DNA from: Glutamicibacter halophytocola
GTDB taxonomy: Bacteria; Actinomycetota; Actinomycetes; Actinomycetales; Micrococcaceae
Assembly: GCF_001302565.1 (NCBI RefSeq)
Contig: NZ_CP012750.1
Span: 806,001 to 870,000 of the forward strand
DNA length: 64,000 nucleotides
Direction of reading: 5' to 3'
Position 1 is the first letter of the stretch, and each line of letters begins with the position of its first letter. Shown here one piece after another: positions 51,993 through 60,787 of the stretch. The translations under genes were made by a program, and so were the position numbers. The notes beneath the pieces are model-generated. The model saw nothing but the letters and a program-made list of their open reading frames with translations, made no database searches and had not been told where the DNA came from.

Positions 51993-53535
51993 TACTCTCG
52001 ATTCGGGCTCGGTGCAGCTCAAGGGCAGCCCCAACCCGCAATTGCTGGCCAGCGGGGAGACCATTTTCATCGGCGGCAGCTTCGGCCCGTCGGCTTCCGG
52101 GGAAACCCGGGCCATCCATTGCCCGGCCAACGGCGAGCAGGTTGCCCTGGCCTCCGAGGGGACTGAAGCGGATTCCATCCGGGCCATCAAGGCGGCGCGC
52201 GAATCCTTCGACTCGGGGGTGTGGAGCTCGGTGCAGGCACCGGAACGCGGACGCTTCCTGCTGCGTGTCGCGGCCCGGCTGGCCGAGCGCAAGGAGGAGT
52301 TCGCCCTGGCCGAAACCCTGGATAGCGGAAAGCGGATTATCGAGTCCCGGATCGACATGGACGACATCATCGCCTGCTTCGAGTATTTCGGAAGGCTCGC
52401 CGGGCAGGATGCCGGGCGGATCGTCGACGCGGATGACGCCAATGTGCTCAGCCGCATCGCCTACGAGCCGGTGGGCGTCGCGACCATGATCACCCCGTGG
52501 AACTACCCGCTGCTGCAGGCAGCCTGGAAGATCGCCCCGGCGCTGGCTGCTGGCTGCTCCTTCGTGCTCAAGCCTGCCGAGCTGACCCCGTCCACCGCGG
52601 TGCTCATGATGGATGTGCTGCGTCAGGAAGGCCTGCCCGACGGCGTGGCCAACCTGGTCACCGGTGCGGGAGCCACTGCTGGCGCGGTGCTTTCGGAGCA
52701 CCCGGAGGTGGATCTGGTGTCCTTTACCGGCGGGCTGGTGACCGGCCGGAAGATCGCCGCGGCGGCCGCCGGGACGGTCAAGAAGGTGGCCCTGGAGCTG
52801 GGCGGCAAGAACCCGAACGTGATCTTCGCCGATGCGGACTTCGACGCTGCCGTGGACAACGCCCTGAACGGCGCGTTTGTCCATTCGGGCCAGGTCTGCT
52901 CGGCCGGTTCCCGCCTAGTGGTCGAAGCAAGCATTGCCGAAAAGTTCGTGGATGCGCTGGTGCGCAAGGCCGAGCAGATCACCCTGGGCGGCCCGTTCGA
53001 CGAGCAGGCCGAGACGGGTCCGCTGATTTCCGCCGAGCACCTGGCCAAGGTTGACGCCTACGTGCAGGGCGGCATCGCCGAGGGCGCCCGGGTGCGCTGC
53101 GGCGGGCGCAAGGCCACCGAGGAGGACGGCTCTGGCCTGGGCTCCGGCCACTTCTACCTGCCGACCGTGATCGACCAGGTCACCGGTTCCATGAGCGTGG
53201 CCCAGGACGAGGCCTTCGGCCCGACCGTGACGGTGGAAACCTTCACCACCGAAGAAGAGGCCATCAAGATTGCCAACGACACCGTCTACGGCTTGGCCGG
53301 CGCGGTGTGGACCCAGGACGCCGGCAAGGCCCAGCGCGTCGCCAATCGCCTGCGCCACGGCACCATCTGGATCAACGACTACCACCCGTACCTGCCGCAG
53401 GCGGAATGGGGAGGCTTTGGCCAGTCCGGCAACGGCCGCGAGCTTGGCCCTACCGGGCTTGGCGAGTACCAGGAAGCAAAGCACATCTACCAGAATCTGA
53501 ACCCGCAGGTTACCGGCTGGTTTGCCGAGAAGTAG
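51985..53535 (+). CDS. betB: Betaine-aldehyde dehydrogenase-like enzyme
   Basis: A 516-residue NAD(P)-dependent aldehyde dehydrogenase. Motifs: TMITPWNYPLLQAAWKIAPA (cofactor site), FTGGLVTGRKI, LELGGKNPNV (general-base Glu) and the catalytic Cys in SGQVCSAGSRL. Context between a choline carrier and choline oxidase implies betaine aldehyde as substrate, giving glycine betaine. AAGGAG precedes ATG 51985. An N-terminal extension of about 20 residues precedes the standard fold. Confidence 0.9.
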   Translation: MTNTLDSGSVQLKGSPNPQLLASGETIFIGGSFGPSASGETRAIHCPANGEQVALASEGTEADSIRAIKAARESFDSGVWSSVQAPERGRFLLRVAARLAERKEEFALAETLDSGKRIIESRIDMDDIIACFEYFGRLAGQDAGRIVDADDANVLSRIAYEPVGVATMITPWNYPLLQAAWKIAPALAAGCSFVLKPAELTPSTAVLMMDVLRQEGLPDGVANLVTGAGATAGAVLSEHPEVDLVSFTGGLVTGRKIAAAAAGTVKKVALELGGKNPNVIFADADFDAAVDNALNGAFVHSGQVCSAGSRLVVEASIAEKFVDALVRKAEQITLGGPFDEQAETGPLISAEHLAKVDAYVQGGIAEGARVRCGGRKATEEDGSGLGSGHFYLPTVIDQVTGSMSVAQDEAFGPTVTVETFTTEEEAIKIANDTVYGLAGAVWTQDAGKAQRVANRLRHGTIWINDYHPYLPQAEWGGFGQSGNGRELGPTGLGEYQEAKHIYQNLNPQVTGWFAEK

Positions 53536-53551
53536 CGGGAAAGGGAGAAAA

Positions 53552-55123
53552 ATGAGCATTGACAAAAAAGACTTCGATTACATCATTGTTGGCGGCGGTT
53601 CAGCAGGCGCCGCGGTCGCATCGCGATTGAGCGAAGATCCCTCCGTTTCCGTTGCGCTGGTCGAGGCCGGTCCGGACGACCGCGGCTATGACGAGGTATT
53701 GCAGCTCGACCGCTGGATGGAGCTGCTCGAATCGGGCCTTGACTGGGACTACCCGATCGAGCCGCAGGAAAACGGCAACTCCTTCATGCGCCATGCCCGG
53801 GCCAAGGTCATGGGCGGCTGCTCCAGCCACAACTCGTGCATCGCCTTCTGGGCTCCGCGCGAGGACATCGACGAGTGGGAGTCGAAATTCGGCGCCACCG
53901 GGTGGAACGCCGAGATGGCCTACCGCCTGTACAAGAAGCTGGAAACCAATGAGGATGCCGGGCCGGAGGCGCCGCACCACGGCGATTCGGGCCCGGTCAA
54001 GCTGATGAACGTGCCGGCCAACGACCCTTGCGGCGTGGCCATCCTGGATGCCGCGCAGCAGGCGGGCATCCCGCGCGCCAAGTTCAACAACAACGAGACG
54101 GTCATCAACGGCGCGAACTTCTTCCAGATCAACCGCCTGCCAGATGGAACCCGTTCCTCTTCCTCGGTCTCCTACATCCACCCGATCGAGGGCCGGGAGA
54201 ACTTCTTCCTGCTCACCGGGCTGCAGGCGCGCAAGCTGAACTTCGATGCGTCCAAGCGCTGCACCGGCGTCGACGTAGTGGATGGCGCTTTCGGCCGCAC
54301 CGTGACCCTGAATGCCGCCAAGGAGGTCGTCGTTTCGGCCGGAGCCATCGATTCGCCGAAGCTGCTGATGCTTTCGGGCATCGGCCCGGCCGAGCACCTG
54401 AAGGAGGTCGGCGTCGAGGTGCTGGTCGACTCCCCGGGCGTGGGCGAGCACCTGCAGGACCACCCGGAAGGCGTGATCCAGTGGGAGGCGAAGAAGCCAA
54501 TGGTGGAATCCTCCACCCAGTGGTGGGAAATCGGCATCTTCACCCCCACCGAGGAAGGGCTGGATCGCCCGGATCTGATGATGCATTACGGTTCGGTGCC
54601 CTTCGATATGCATACCCTGCGCCAGGGCTACCCGACCAGCGAGAACACCTTCTGCCTGACTCCGAATGTCACGCATGCGAAGTCGCGGGGCACGGTGCGC
54701 TTGCGCAGTTGCGACTTCCGCGACAAGCCGAAGGTGGACCCGCGCTACTTCACCGATCCAGAGGGCCACGACAAGCGGGTGATGACCTTCGGCATCCGCA
54801 AGGCCCGCGAGATCGTCGCCCAGTCCCCAATGGCTGACTGGGCCGGCGTTGAGCAGTTCCCGGGCCAGGATGTGCAGAGCGACGAGGAGATCTTCGATTA
54901 CCTGCGCCGCACCCACAACACCGTCTACCACCCGGCAGGCTCGGTGCGCATGGGCGCCGAGGACGATGAGATGAGCCCTCTGGATCCGCAGCTGCGGGTC
55001 AAGGGCGTCAGCGGCCTGCGTGTTGCCGATGCCTCGGTGATGCCGGAGCTGGTAACCGTGAACCCGAATATCACGGTGATGATGATCGGCGAGCGTTGTG
55101 CCGAGCTGATCCGCGAAAACTAG
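53552..55123 (+). CDS. codA: Choline oxidase (GMC flavoprotein)
   Basis: A 523-residue GMC oxidoreductase that closely resembles choline oxidase of Arthrobacter globiformis rather than membrane choline dehydrogenases. It oxidises choline with O2 in two steps to glycine betaine, releasing H2O2. FAD motif VGGGSAGAAVASRL at the start; His93 in GGCSSHNSC fits the covalent FAD attachment site and Ser95 the active-site Ser. Glu306, His345, Val458/His460 (NTVYHP) and Asn504 line up with the choline-binding and catalytic residues, all shifted by six. AAGGGAG precedes ATG 53552. The C-terminal tail is shorter than in the reference enzyme. Third gene of the betT-betB-codA operon. Confidence 0.93.
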   Translation: MSIDKKDFDYIIVGGGSAGAAVASRLSEDPSVSVALVEAGPDDRGYDEVLQLDRWMELLESGLDWDYPIEPQENGNSFMRHARAKVMGGCSSHNSCIAFWAPREDIDEWESKFGATGWNAEMAYRLYKKLETNEDAGPEAPHHGDSGPVKLMNVPANDPCGVAILDAAQQAGIPRAKFNNNETVINGANFFQINRLPDGTRSSSSVSYIHPIEGRENFFLLTGLQARKLNFDASKRCTGVDVVDGAFGRTVTLNAAKEVVVSAGAIDSPKLLMLSGIGPAEHLKEVGVEVLVDSPGVGEHLQDHPEGVIQWEAKKPMVESSTQWWEIGIFTPTEEGLDRPDLMMHYGSVPFDMHTLRQGYPTSENTFCLTPNVTHAKSRGTVRLRSCDFRDKPKVDPRYFTDPEGHDKRVMTFGIRKAREIVAQSPMADWAGVEQFPGQDVQSDEEIFDYLRRTHNTVYHPAGSVRMGAEDDEMSPLDPQLRVKGVSGLRVADASVMPELVTVNPNITVMMIGERCAELIREN

Positions 55124-55136
55124 GGCGCAAAACAAT

Positions 55137-55170
55137 GGTGGTGGCCATCGGGAAACCGGTGGCCACCACC
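55137..55170 (+). terminator. Hairpin after codA
   Basis: GGTGGTGGCC / GGCCACCACC, perfect 10-bp stem with a 14-base loop, 14 bases after the codA stop. No T tract follows, so termination may be inefficient or factor-dependent. Confidence 0.6.
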
Positions 55171-55265
55171 GGTTGCGTGCTCCGAACTGTTTCGCGTTGT
55201 GGCCAAACATTACGAAGAACTGTTATCTGCAGCTGTTGGACGAGTATCTTCGAAAGGTGTCCACC

Positions 55266-56462
55266 GTGAATGATTATGACAATGTTGCCTCCGTCAGCGA
55301 CTTCACCGAGCCGTTAATCGGTCAGCTGATCGACTTTCGGCGCGAGTTGCACCGGAACCCGGAACTGTCCTTCGCGGAACACCAGACAACCGAGCGCATC
55401 CTTGAAAGGCTGCGTTCTGCGGGGCTCTCGCCCCAGAAGATGACCAATACCGGCGCCTATGTGGACATTGGCGAAGGGCCGATCCGGATCGCCTTCCGCG
55501 CCGACATTGATGCGCTGCCGGTCATCGAGGAAACCGATCTTGAGTATTGCTCGCTGGTCGAGGGCGTGGCCCACGCCTGCGGCCACGACATCCACACCAC
55601 GGTGATGCTGGGAGTCGCCCTGTCGCTGGGCAGGTTCAATGAAGCCGGCTTGCTCAATGGCCGGGTACGCGTCATCTTCCAGCCAGCCGAGGAGAAGCTT
55701 CCCGGGGGAGCGCTCTCGGTCATCGAGCAGGGATTGCTCGACGAGGTGCCCCGGGTATTGGCCCTGCACTGCGACCCGCGGATCGACGCCGGGCATATCG
55801 GCACCCGCATCGGTGCCATCACTTCTGCCAGCGACACGATCCGCATCGAGGTCAACGGCCACGGCGGGCATACCTCCCGGCCGCACCTGACCGAAGATAT
55901 CGTTTTTGCGATGAGCCAGATCGCCACCCAGGTTCCCGCAGTGCTCGGCCGCAAAGTCGACGTGCGCTCGGCGGTCTCGGTGGTGTGGGGCCAGATTCAT
56001 GCCGGCAGCGCGCCCAACGCGATCCCTGCCACCGGATACCTGGCCGGAACCATGCGTTGCCTGGATGGCGATATCTGGTACGAAGCCGGCGAGCTTCTGG
56101 ATAATGTGGTGCGCCAGATTGCCGCTCCGTACGGCGTGGAAATCAAGCTGCAGCACACGCGCGGCGTTCCACCGGTCGTGAATGCGCCCGCAGAGACGGC
56201 GTTGATCGAGGATGCCGCACGTCGCGAGTTCGGTGCTGAAGCGATCGAGCTGACCCCGCAGTCCATGGGCGGGGAGGATTTTGCCTGGATGACCCAGAAG
56301 GTTCCCGGGGCCATGCTGCGCCTGGGCACGCGAACTCCGGGCGGGAAGACCTATGACCTGCACCGCGGCGATTACATGCCAGATGAATCCTGCATTGGCA
56401 TCGGCGTGCGTATAATGACCGCCGCGGCGATGCAGGCCGTGCGCGAAGCCAACGCCAAATAG
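55266..56462 (+). CDS. M20-family amidohydrolase
   Basis: A 398-residue metallohydrolase of the M20D/amidohydrolase type (hippurate or N-acyl amino acid hydrolases). Signatures: DFRRELHRNPELSFAEHQT, RADIDALPVIEET, ACGHDIHTTVMLG (metal His/Asp), FQPAEEKLPGG (catalytic and metal Glu) and a dimerisation domain around GHGGHTSRP; the C-terminal metal His is near YDLHRGDYMP. GTG 55266 has AAAGG about 8 bases upstream; GTG 55257 is an alternative. No signal peptide. Substrate unknown. Confidence 0.9.
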   Translation: MNDYDNVASVSDFTEPLIGQLIDFRRELHRNPELSFAEHQTTERILERLRSAGLSPQKMTNTGAYVDIGEGPIRIAFRADIDALPVIEETDLEYCSLVEGVAHACGHDIHTTVMLGVALSLGRFNEAGLLNGRVRVIFQPAEEKLPGGALSVIEQGLLDEVPRVLALHCDPRIDAGHIGTRIGAITSASDTIRIEVNGHGGHTSRPHLTEDIVFAMSQIATQVPAVLGRKVDVRSAVSVVWGQIHAGSAPNAIPATGYLAGTMRCLDGDIWYEAGELLDNVVRQIAAPYGVEIKLQHTRGVPPVVNAPAETALIEDAARREFGAEAIELTPQSMGGEDFAWMTQKVPGAMLRLGTRTPGGKTYDLHRGDYMPDESCIGIGVRIMTAAAMQAVREANAK

Positions 56463-56598
56463 CGTGTTGGTCACAGTAAACTCAAAACTTTTTAACTAGT
56501 CTTTGACACTTTCTCAATTGTTTGAGTGACTTGGGATTTGACGTTAAGCGCTTGCCGTTTCGAGGCCGCTTAGTTATCCGTTTGTAATCTTTATCGTC

Positions 56599-56626
56599 TT
56601 TACCTGTGACGTATCTCCGATAGGCT
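56599..56626 (+). promoter_or_regulatory. Candidate sigma-70 promoter of the nucleoside operon
   Basis: TTTACC (56599-56604), 16 bases, TAGGCT (56621-56626), in an AT-rich 286-base gap before the BMP lipoprotein gene. Assigned by pattern only. Confidence 0.4.
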
Positions 56627-56748
56627 ATGGAAACGATGGGGAAGCTACGACTTTAGGCGTGCTCGCGTAAAGCCCAGGCAAAGGTGCTCTACAACGGTAG
56701 CTGGTGTCTTATCTCCCACAGGATCTCGCACGACTTTTGGAGGAATAG

Positions 56749-57837
56749 ATGCGCTTCGTATCGCGCAAGACCGGTGTGGCAGCGGCCATGCTCGGCATCT
56801 CGGCTTTGGCTTTGAGCGCCTGCGGCGCTGCACCGGAAGAGTCCAGCTCAGCTGGCAAATACCCGGACTACGTAGGTTGCATTGTTTCGGACTCCGGTGG
56901 ATTCGACGACCAGTCCTTCAACGAGTCTTCGTACCGCGGCCTGAAGAACGCCGAAAAGGACTTGGGCATCACGATCAAGGAAGCAGAGTCGAAGTCCAAC
57001 GCCGACTTCGCCACCAACCTCCAGGGCATGATGGGCGCTAGCTGCAACCTGACCGTCACCGTGGGCTTCCTGCTGGCCGACGCTACTGCTGATGCAGCGG
57101 CAAAGAACCCGGATTCGCACTTCGCCATCGTCGATAACCAGTACGAGAAGAACATCGACAACGTCAAGCCGATCATTTACGACACGGCTCAGGCGGCCTT
57201 CCTCGCTGGCTACGCAGCGGCTGCTGCTTCCGAGACTGGCACCGTTGCCACCTTCGGCGGCATCCAGATTCCTACCGTCACCATCTTCATGGACGGCTTC
57301 GCCGACGGCGTTGCCAAGTTCAATGAAGACAAGGGCGAGAACGTGAAGCTGCTGGGCTGGGACAAGAAGAAGCAGAACGGCACCTTCTCCGGCGACTTCG
57401 AGAAGCAGGACAAGGGCAAGCAGATCACCAAGAACTTCATCTCCGCAGGGGCTGACGTGATCATGCCGGTTGCCGGTCCAGTGGGCAAGGGCGCTGGCGC
57501 TGCAGTAGCCGAAGCCAACAAGAGCGGCGAAAAGGCCAAGCTCATCTGGGTCGACTCCGATGGCTTCCTGACCGCACCTGACTACAAGGAATACATGCTG
57601 ACCTCGGTCGTCAAGACCATGGACAAGGCTGTAGAAGACGTCATCAAGGCTGATGCCGAAGGCAAATTCGACGCTACTCCTTATGTCGGCACCTTGGAAA
57701 ACGAAGGTGTCGCGCTGGCACCGTTCCACGATTTCGACTCGACCATCGGCGAGGACACCAAGAAGGAGATCGAAGCCCTCAAGGCCCAGATCATCTCCGG
57801 TGACCTGAAGGTCGAATCGGCAGCAAGCCCAAAGTAG
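56749..57837 (+). CDS. BMP-family nucleoside-binding lipoprotein
   Basis: A 362-residue substrate-binding lipoprotein. Signal peptide with lipobox LALSAC (Cys25 lipidated). The mature part is the Bmp/PnrA fold: GGFDDQSFNES near the start, then GYAAAAASETGTVATFGG and DVIMPVAGPVGKG. These proteins bind purine or pyrimidine nucleosides outside the membrane. GGAGG precedes the ATG. It heads a unit with ATPase, two permeases, cdd and deoA, although a terminator hairpin follows it, which would raise lipoprotein levels over the rest. Confidence 0.92.
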   Translation: MRFVSRKTGVAAAMLGISALALSACGAAPEESSSAGKYPDYVGCIVSDSGGFDDQSFNESSYRGLKNAEKDLGITIKEAESKSNADFATNLQGMMGASCNLTVTVGFLLADATADAAAKNPDSHFAIVDNQYEKNIDNVKPIIYDTAQAAFLAGYAAAAASETGTVATFGGIQIPTVTIFMDGFADGVAKFNEDKGENVKLLGWDKKKQNGTFSGDFEKQDKGKQITKNFISAGADVIMPVAGPVGKGAGAAVAEANKSGEKAKLIWVDSDGFLTAPDYKEYMLTSVVKTMDKAVEDVIKADAEGKFDATPYVGTLENEGVALAPFHDFDSTIGEDTKKEIEALKAQIISGDLKVESAASPK

Positions 57838-57858
57838 GCTTTGGCACCTATTTCATTC

Positions 57859-57902
57859 AGCGCGTCACCGCCTGCCGGCATCCGGCGGGCCGGTGACGCG
57901 CT
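57859..57902 (+). terminator. Strong hairpin between BMP lipoprotein and ATPase genes
   Basis: AGCGCGTCACCG / CGGTGACGCGCT outer stem with a further 8-bp inner stem and loop CAT, followed by TTTA. Probably a partial terminator or mRNA stabiliser inside the operon. Confidence 0.75.
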
Positions 57903-57977
57903 TTATGAATGCCTAGAGGCCAAAGCGGCTATCGGGCTAAACTACCTCGCACAACGAACTATGAAGATGGTGGAATC

Positions 57978-59579
57978 GTGAAACTCGAACTACGGGGAAT
58001 CTCGAAAGCCTTCGGTTCTTTCTACGCCAATAAAAATATCGACCTGCTGGTTGATGACGCCCAGATCCACTGTCTGCTCGGCGAAAACGGTGCTGGAAAA
58101 TCCACGCTTATGAACGTGCTCTACGGTCTGTACCAGCCGACCGAGGGCGAAATCCTGCTTGATGGAAACCCCGTCGAGTTCTCCGGTCCGGGCGACGCCA
58201 TGGCCGCCGGCATCGGCATGGTGCACCAGCACTTCATGCTGGTCCCGGTCTTCACCGTGGCAGAAAATATTGCCCTCGGCGCTGAAACCACCAAGGCCGG
58301 CGGCGTGCTGGACCTCCAGGTCACGCGCAAGAAGATCCGCGAAATCTCGGACCGCTACGGGTTTGACGTGGATCCGGACGCCATTGTCGAAGACCTGCCG
58401 GTCGGCGTGCAGCAGCGTGTTGAAATCATCAAGGCCCTGGTGCGCGAGGCCAAAATCCTGATTCTGGATGAGCCAACTGCCGTGCTGACCCCGCAGGAGA
58501 CCGACGAGCTTCTCGAAATCATGCGCCAGCTCAAGGCCAACGGCACCTCCATCGTCTTCATCTCGCACAAGCTGCGCGAGGTGCGCGCCGTCTCCGATGT
58601 GATCACCGTGATCCGCCGCGGCGAAGTCATCGACTCAGTCTCCCCGGAATCCTCCACCACCGAGCTGGCCAACCTGATGGTGGGCCGCGCCGTGGAACTG
58701 AACCTGAACAAGGCCCCAGCCACCCCGGGCGAGGCTGTGCTCCAGGTCAAGGACCTGACGGTCGTTGACCATGCAGGCACGACCACGCTGAACTCGGTCA
58801 CTTTCGATATCCACGAAGGCGAGATCCTGGCCGTGGCCGGCGTGCAGGGCAACGGCCAGACCGAACTGACCGAAGCCATCCTGGGCACCCAGGCCGTGAC
58901 CGGCGGCTCGGTCAAGCTGGCCGGCGAAGAACTGGTGGGCAAATCCGTCAAGCAGGTGCTGCGCACCGGCGTCGGCTTTGTTCCGGAAGACCGCTCGGTG
59001 CACGGATTGGTCACCGAATTCTCCATTGAGGAGAACCTGGTCTTGGACCTCTACGACCGCGCGCCCTTCGGCAAGGGCATCTCGATGAACCTGGATGCCA
59101 TCAAGAAGAACGCGGCCGCGCAGATCAAGGACTTCGACGTGCGCACCGACAATGCGCTGAATCCGGCCTCCAGCCTCTCGGGCGGCAACCAGCAGAAGGT
59201 CGTCATGGCCCGCGAGCTCAGCCGCGAGCTGAAGCTGTTCATCGCCTCGCAGCCAACGCGCGGCGTGGACGTGGGGTCCATCGAATTCCTGCACCGCCGC
59301 ATCGTCGCCGAACGCGACAAGGGCACCCCGGTAATGATCGTTTCCACCGAGCTCGATGAGGTCATGGAGCTGGCCGACCGCATCGCCGTGCTCTACAAGG
59401 GCAGGATCAACGGGATCGTGCCGGGGGATACCTCGCGCGAAGTCCTCGGGTTGATGATGGCCGGCGTTTCGGCCGAAGAAGCCGCCGAACAAGCGGAATT
59501 TACCAAGTCAGATAACGAGCCCGTGGAAGCAGCACCGGCTGGCGAGCACAGCGAAAACCAGGAAGGAGAAGGCCAGTGA
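57978..59579 (+). CDS. Nucleoside ABC transporter ATP-binding protein (two ABC domains)
   Basis: A 533-residue double ATPase of the sugar/nucleoside (RbsA/NupA-like) type. First domain: Walker A GENGAGKST, the LPVGVQQRVEI signature variant and Walker B ILILDEPTA. Second domain: a degenerate Walker A (AGVQGNGQTEL), signature LSGGNQQKVVMAREL and ASQPTRGVDVG in place of Walker B. This asymmetry is normal for the family. GTG 57978 gives VKLELRGISKAFG. It overlaps the first permease by GTGA. Confidence 0.92.
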   Translation: MKLELRGISKAFGSFYANKNIDLLVDDAQIHCLLGENGAGKSTLMNVLYGLYQPTEGEILLDGNPVEFSGPGDAMAAGIGMVHQHFMLVPVFTVAENIALGAETTKAGGVLDLQVTRKKIREISDRYGFDVDPDAIVEDLPVGVQQRVEIIKALVREAKILILDEPTAVLTPQETDELLEIMRQLKANGTSIVFISHKLREVRAVSDVITVIRRGEVIDSVSPESSTTELANLMVGRAVELNLNKAPATPGEAVLQVKDLTVVDHAGTTTLNSVTFDIHEGEILAVAGVQGNGQTELTEAILGTQAVTGGSVKLAGEELVGKSVKQVLRTGVGFVPEDRSVHGLVTEFSIEENLVLDLYDRAPFGKGISMNLDAIKKNAAAQIKDFDVRTDNALNPASSLSGGNQQKVVMARELSRELKLFIASQPTRGVDVGSIEFLHRRIVAERDKGTPVMIVSTELDEVMELADRIAVLYKGRINGIVPGDTSREVLGLMMAGVSAEEAAEQAEFTKSDNEPVEAAPAGEHSENQEGEGQ

Positions 59580-60787
59580 GCGAGAAAAAATCACCGGTCA
59601 TTCCCGACCCCGGCAAACCGGGCAACGACCTCTTGAAGCAAATCACCCAGGGCCCGGGACTGGTCTCGGTGCTCGGCGTGATCGTGGCACTGGTGATCGG
59701 CGGATTGCTCATTGCCATCACCGACGAAAAGGTCGCCGAAACGGCCGGCTACTTCTTCGCCCGTCCTGCCGACTTCCTCTCCGAGCTATGGCGCGCGGCG
59801 ACCGAAAGCTATGTGGCGCTGTTCAACGGCGCCATCTACAACTCGGCCCAGGGCTTCAAGCCCTTCCTGGAAACCCTGACGGTCTCCACCCCGCTGATCT
59901 GCGCAGGCCTCGGTGTGGCCGTCGCCTTCCGCGCGGGCCTGTTCAACATCGGTGCCCAGGGCCAGATCATCATCGGTTCGGTACTGGCCGCCTACGTGGG
60001 GTTCGCCTGGCACCTGCCCTTGGGACTGCACCTGCTGCTGGTCATCGTCTTCGGCCTGATCGGCGGCGCCATCTGGGGCGGACTGGTCGGCCTGCTCAAG
60101 GCGAAGACCGGCGCCCACGAAGTGATCCTGACGATCATGTTCAACTACGTGGCCGTGTACTTCATCGACTTCCTGATGAACACCCAGGCCTTCCGCCGTC
60201 CGGGCGAAACCAACCCGATTTCCCCGATCCTGGATTCGACGGCAGTTTTCCCCTCCATCCCCGGTTCCCGCCTGCACCTGGGCTTCGTGATGGCCCTCCT
60301 GCTGGTCATCCTGGTTTCCTGGATGTTCAAGCGCTCCACCGTGGGCTTTGAATTCCGCGCAGTGGGGCATAACCCCGATGCCGCGCAGACCGCGGGCATC
60401 AACGTCGCCCGCAGCACCATCATCGCCATGGCCCTGGCTGGCGCCTTGGCCGGCGCCGCCGGTGTCGCACAGGTGGCCGGCACCGAGAAGGTGCTGACCA
60501 GCGGCATCGCCGGTTCCCTGGGCTTCGACGCGATTACCGTGGCGCTGCTGGGCCGTTCCACCCCATGGGGAACCTTCTTCGCCGGCTTGCTCTTTGGCGC
60601 CTTCCAGGCCGGTGCGGTGAACATGCAGATCACCACCGGCACCCCGATCGATATCGTTTCGGTGGTGCAGTCGCTGATCGTCCTCTTCATCGCCGCTCCA
60701 CCACTGGTCAAGGCGATCTTCGGCATGAACCGCAAGAAGAAAAAGCGCAGCCCCAAGCTAGAAACTACCCAGGCAGGTGCCAAGTGA
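59576..60787 (+). CDS. Nucleoside ABC transporter permease 1
   Basis: A 403-residue permease of the BPD_transp_2 (RbsC/NupP-like) family, with about 9-10 helices and a C-terminal basic tail (NRKKKKRS). Family segments: LICAGLGVAVAFRAGLFNIGAQGQ, KAKTGAHEVILTIMFNYVAV and GFEFRAVGHNPDAAQTAGI. GTG start overlapping the ATPase stop; its own stop overlaps the next permease by GTGA. Confidence 0.92.
   Translation: MSEKKSPVIPDPGKPGNDLLKQITQGPGLVSVLGVIVALVIGGLLIAITDEKVAETAGYFFARPADFLSELWRAATESYVALFNGAIYNSAQGFKPFLETLTVSTPLICAGLGVAVAFRAGLFNIGAQGQIIIGSVLAAYVGFAWHLPLGLHLLLVIVFGLIGGAIWGGLVGLLKAKTGAHEVILTIMFNYVAVYFIDFLMNTQAFRRPGETNPISPILDSTAVFPSIPGSRLHLGFVMALLLVILVSWMFKRSTVGFEFRAVGHNPDAAQTAGINVARSTIIAMALAGALAGAAGVAQVAGTEKVLTSGIAGSLGFDAITVALLGRSTPWGTFFAGLLFGAFQAGAVNMQITTGTPIDIVSVVQSLIVLFIAAPPLVKAIFGMNRKKKKRSPKLETTQAGAK

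Noticed and set aside
49947..55210. Antisense frames of more than 500 codons opposite betT and codA
   Set aside because: Same effect of codon bias; composition is unlike protein and the sense strand is unambiguous.
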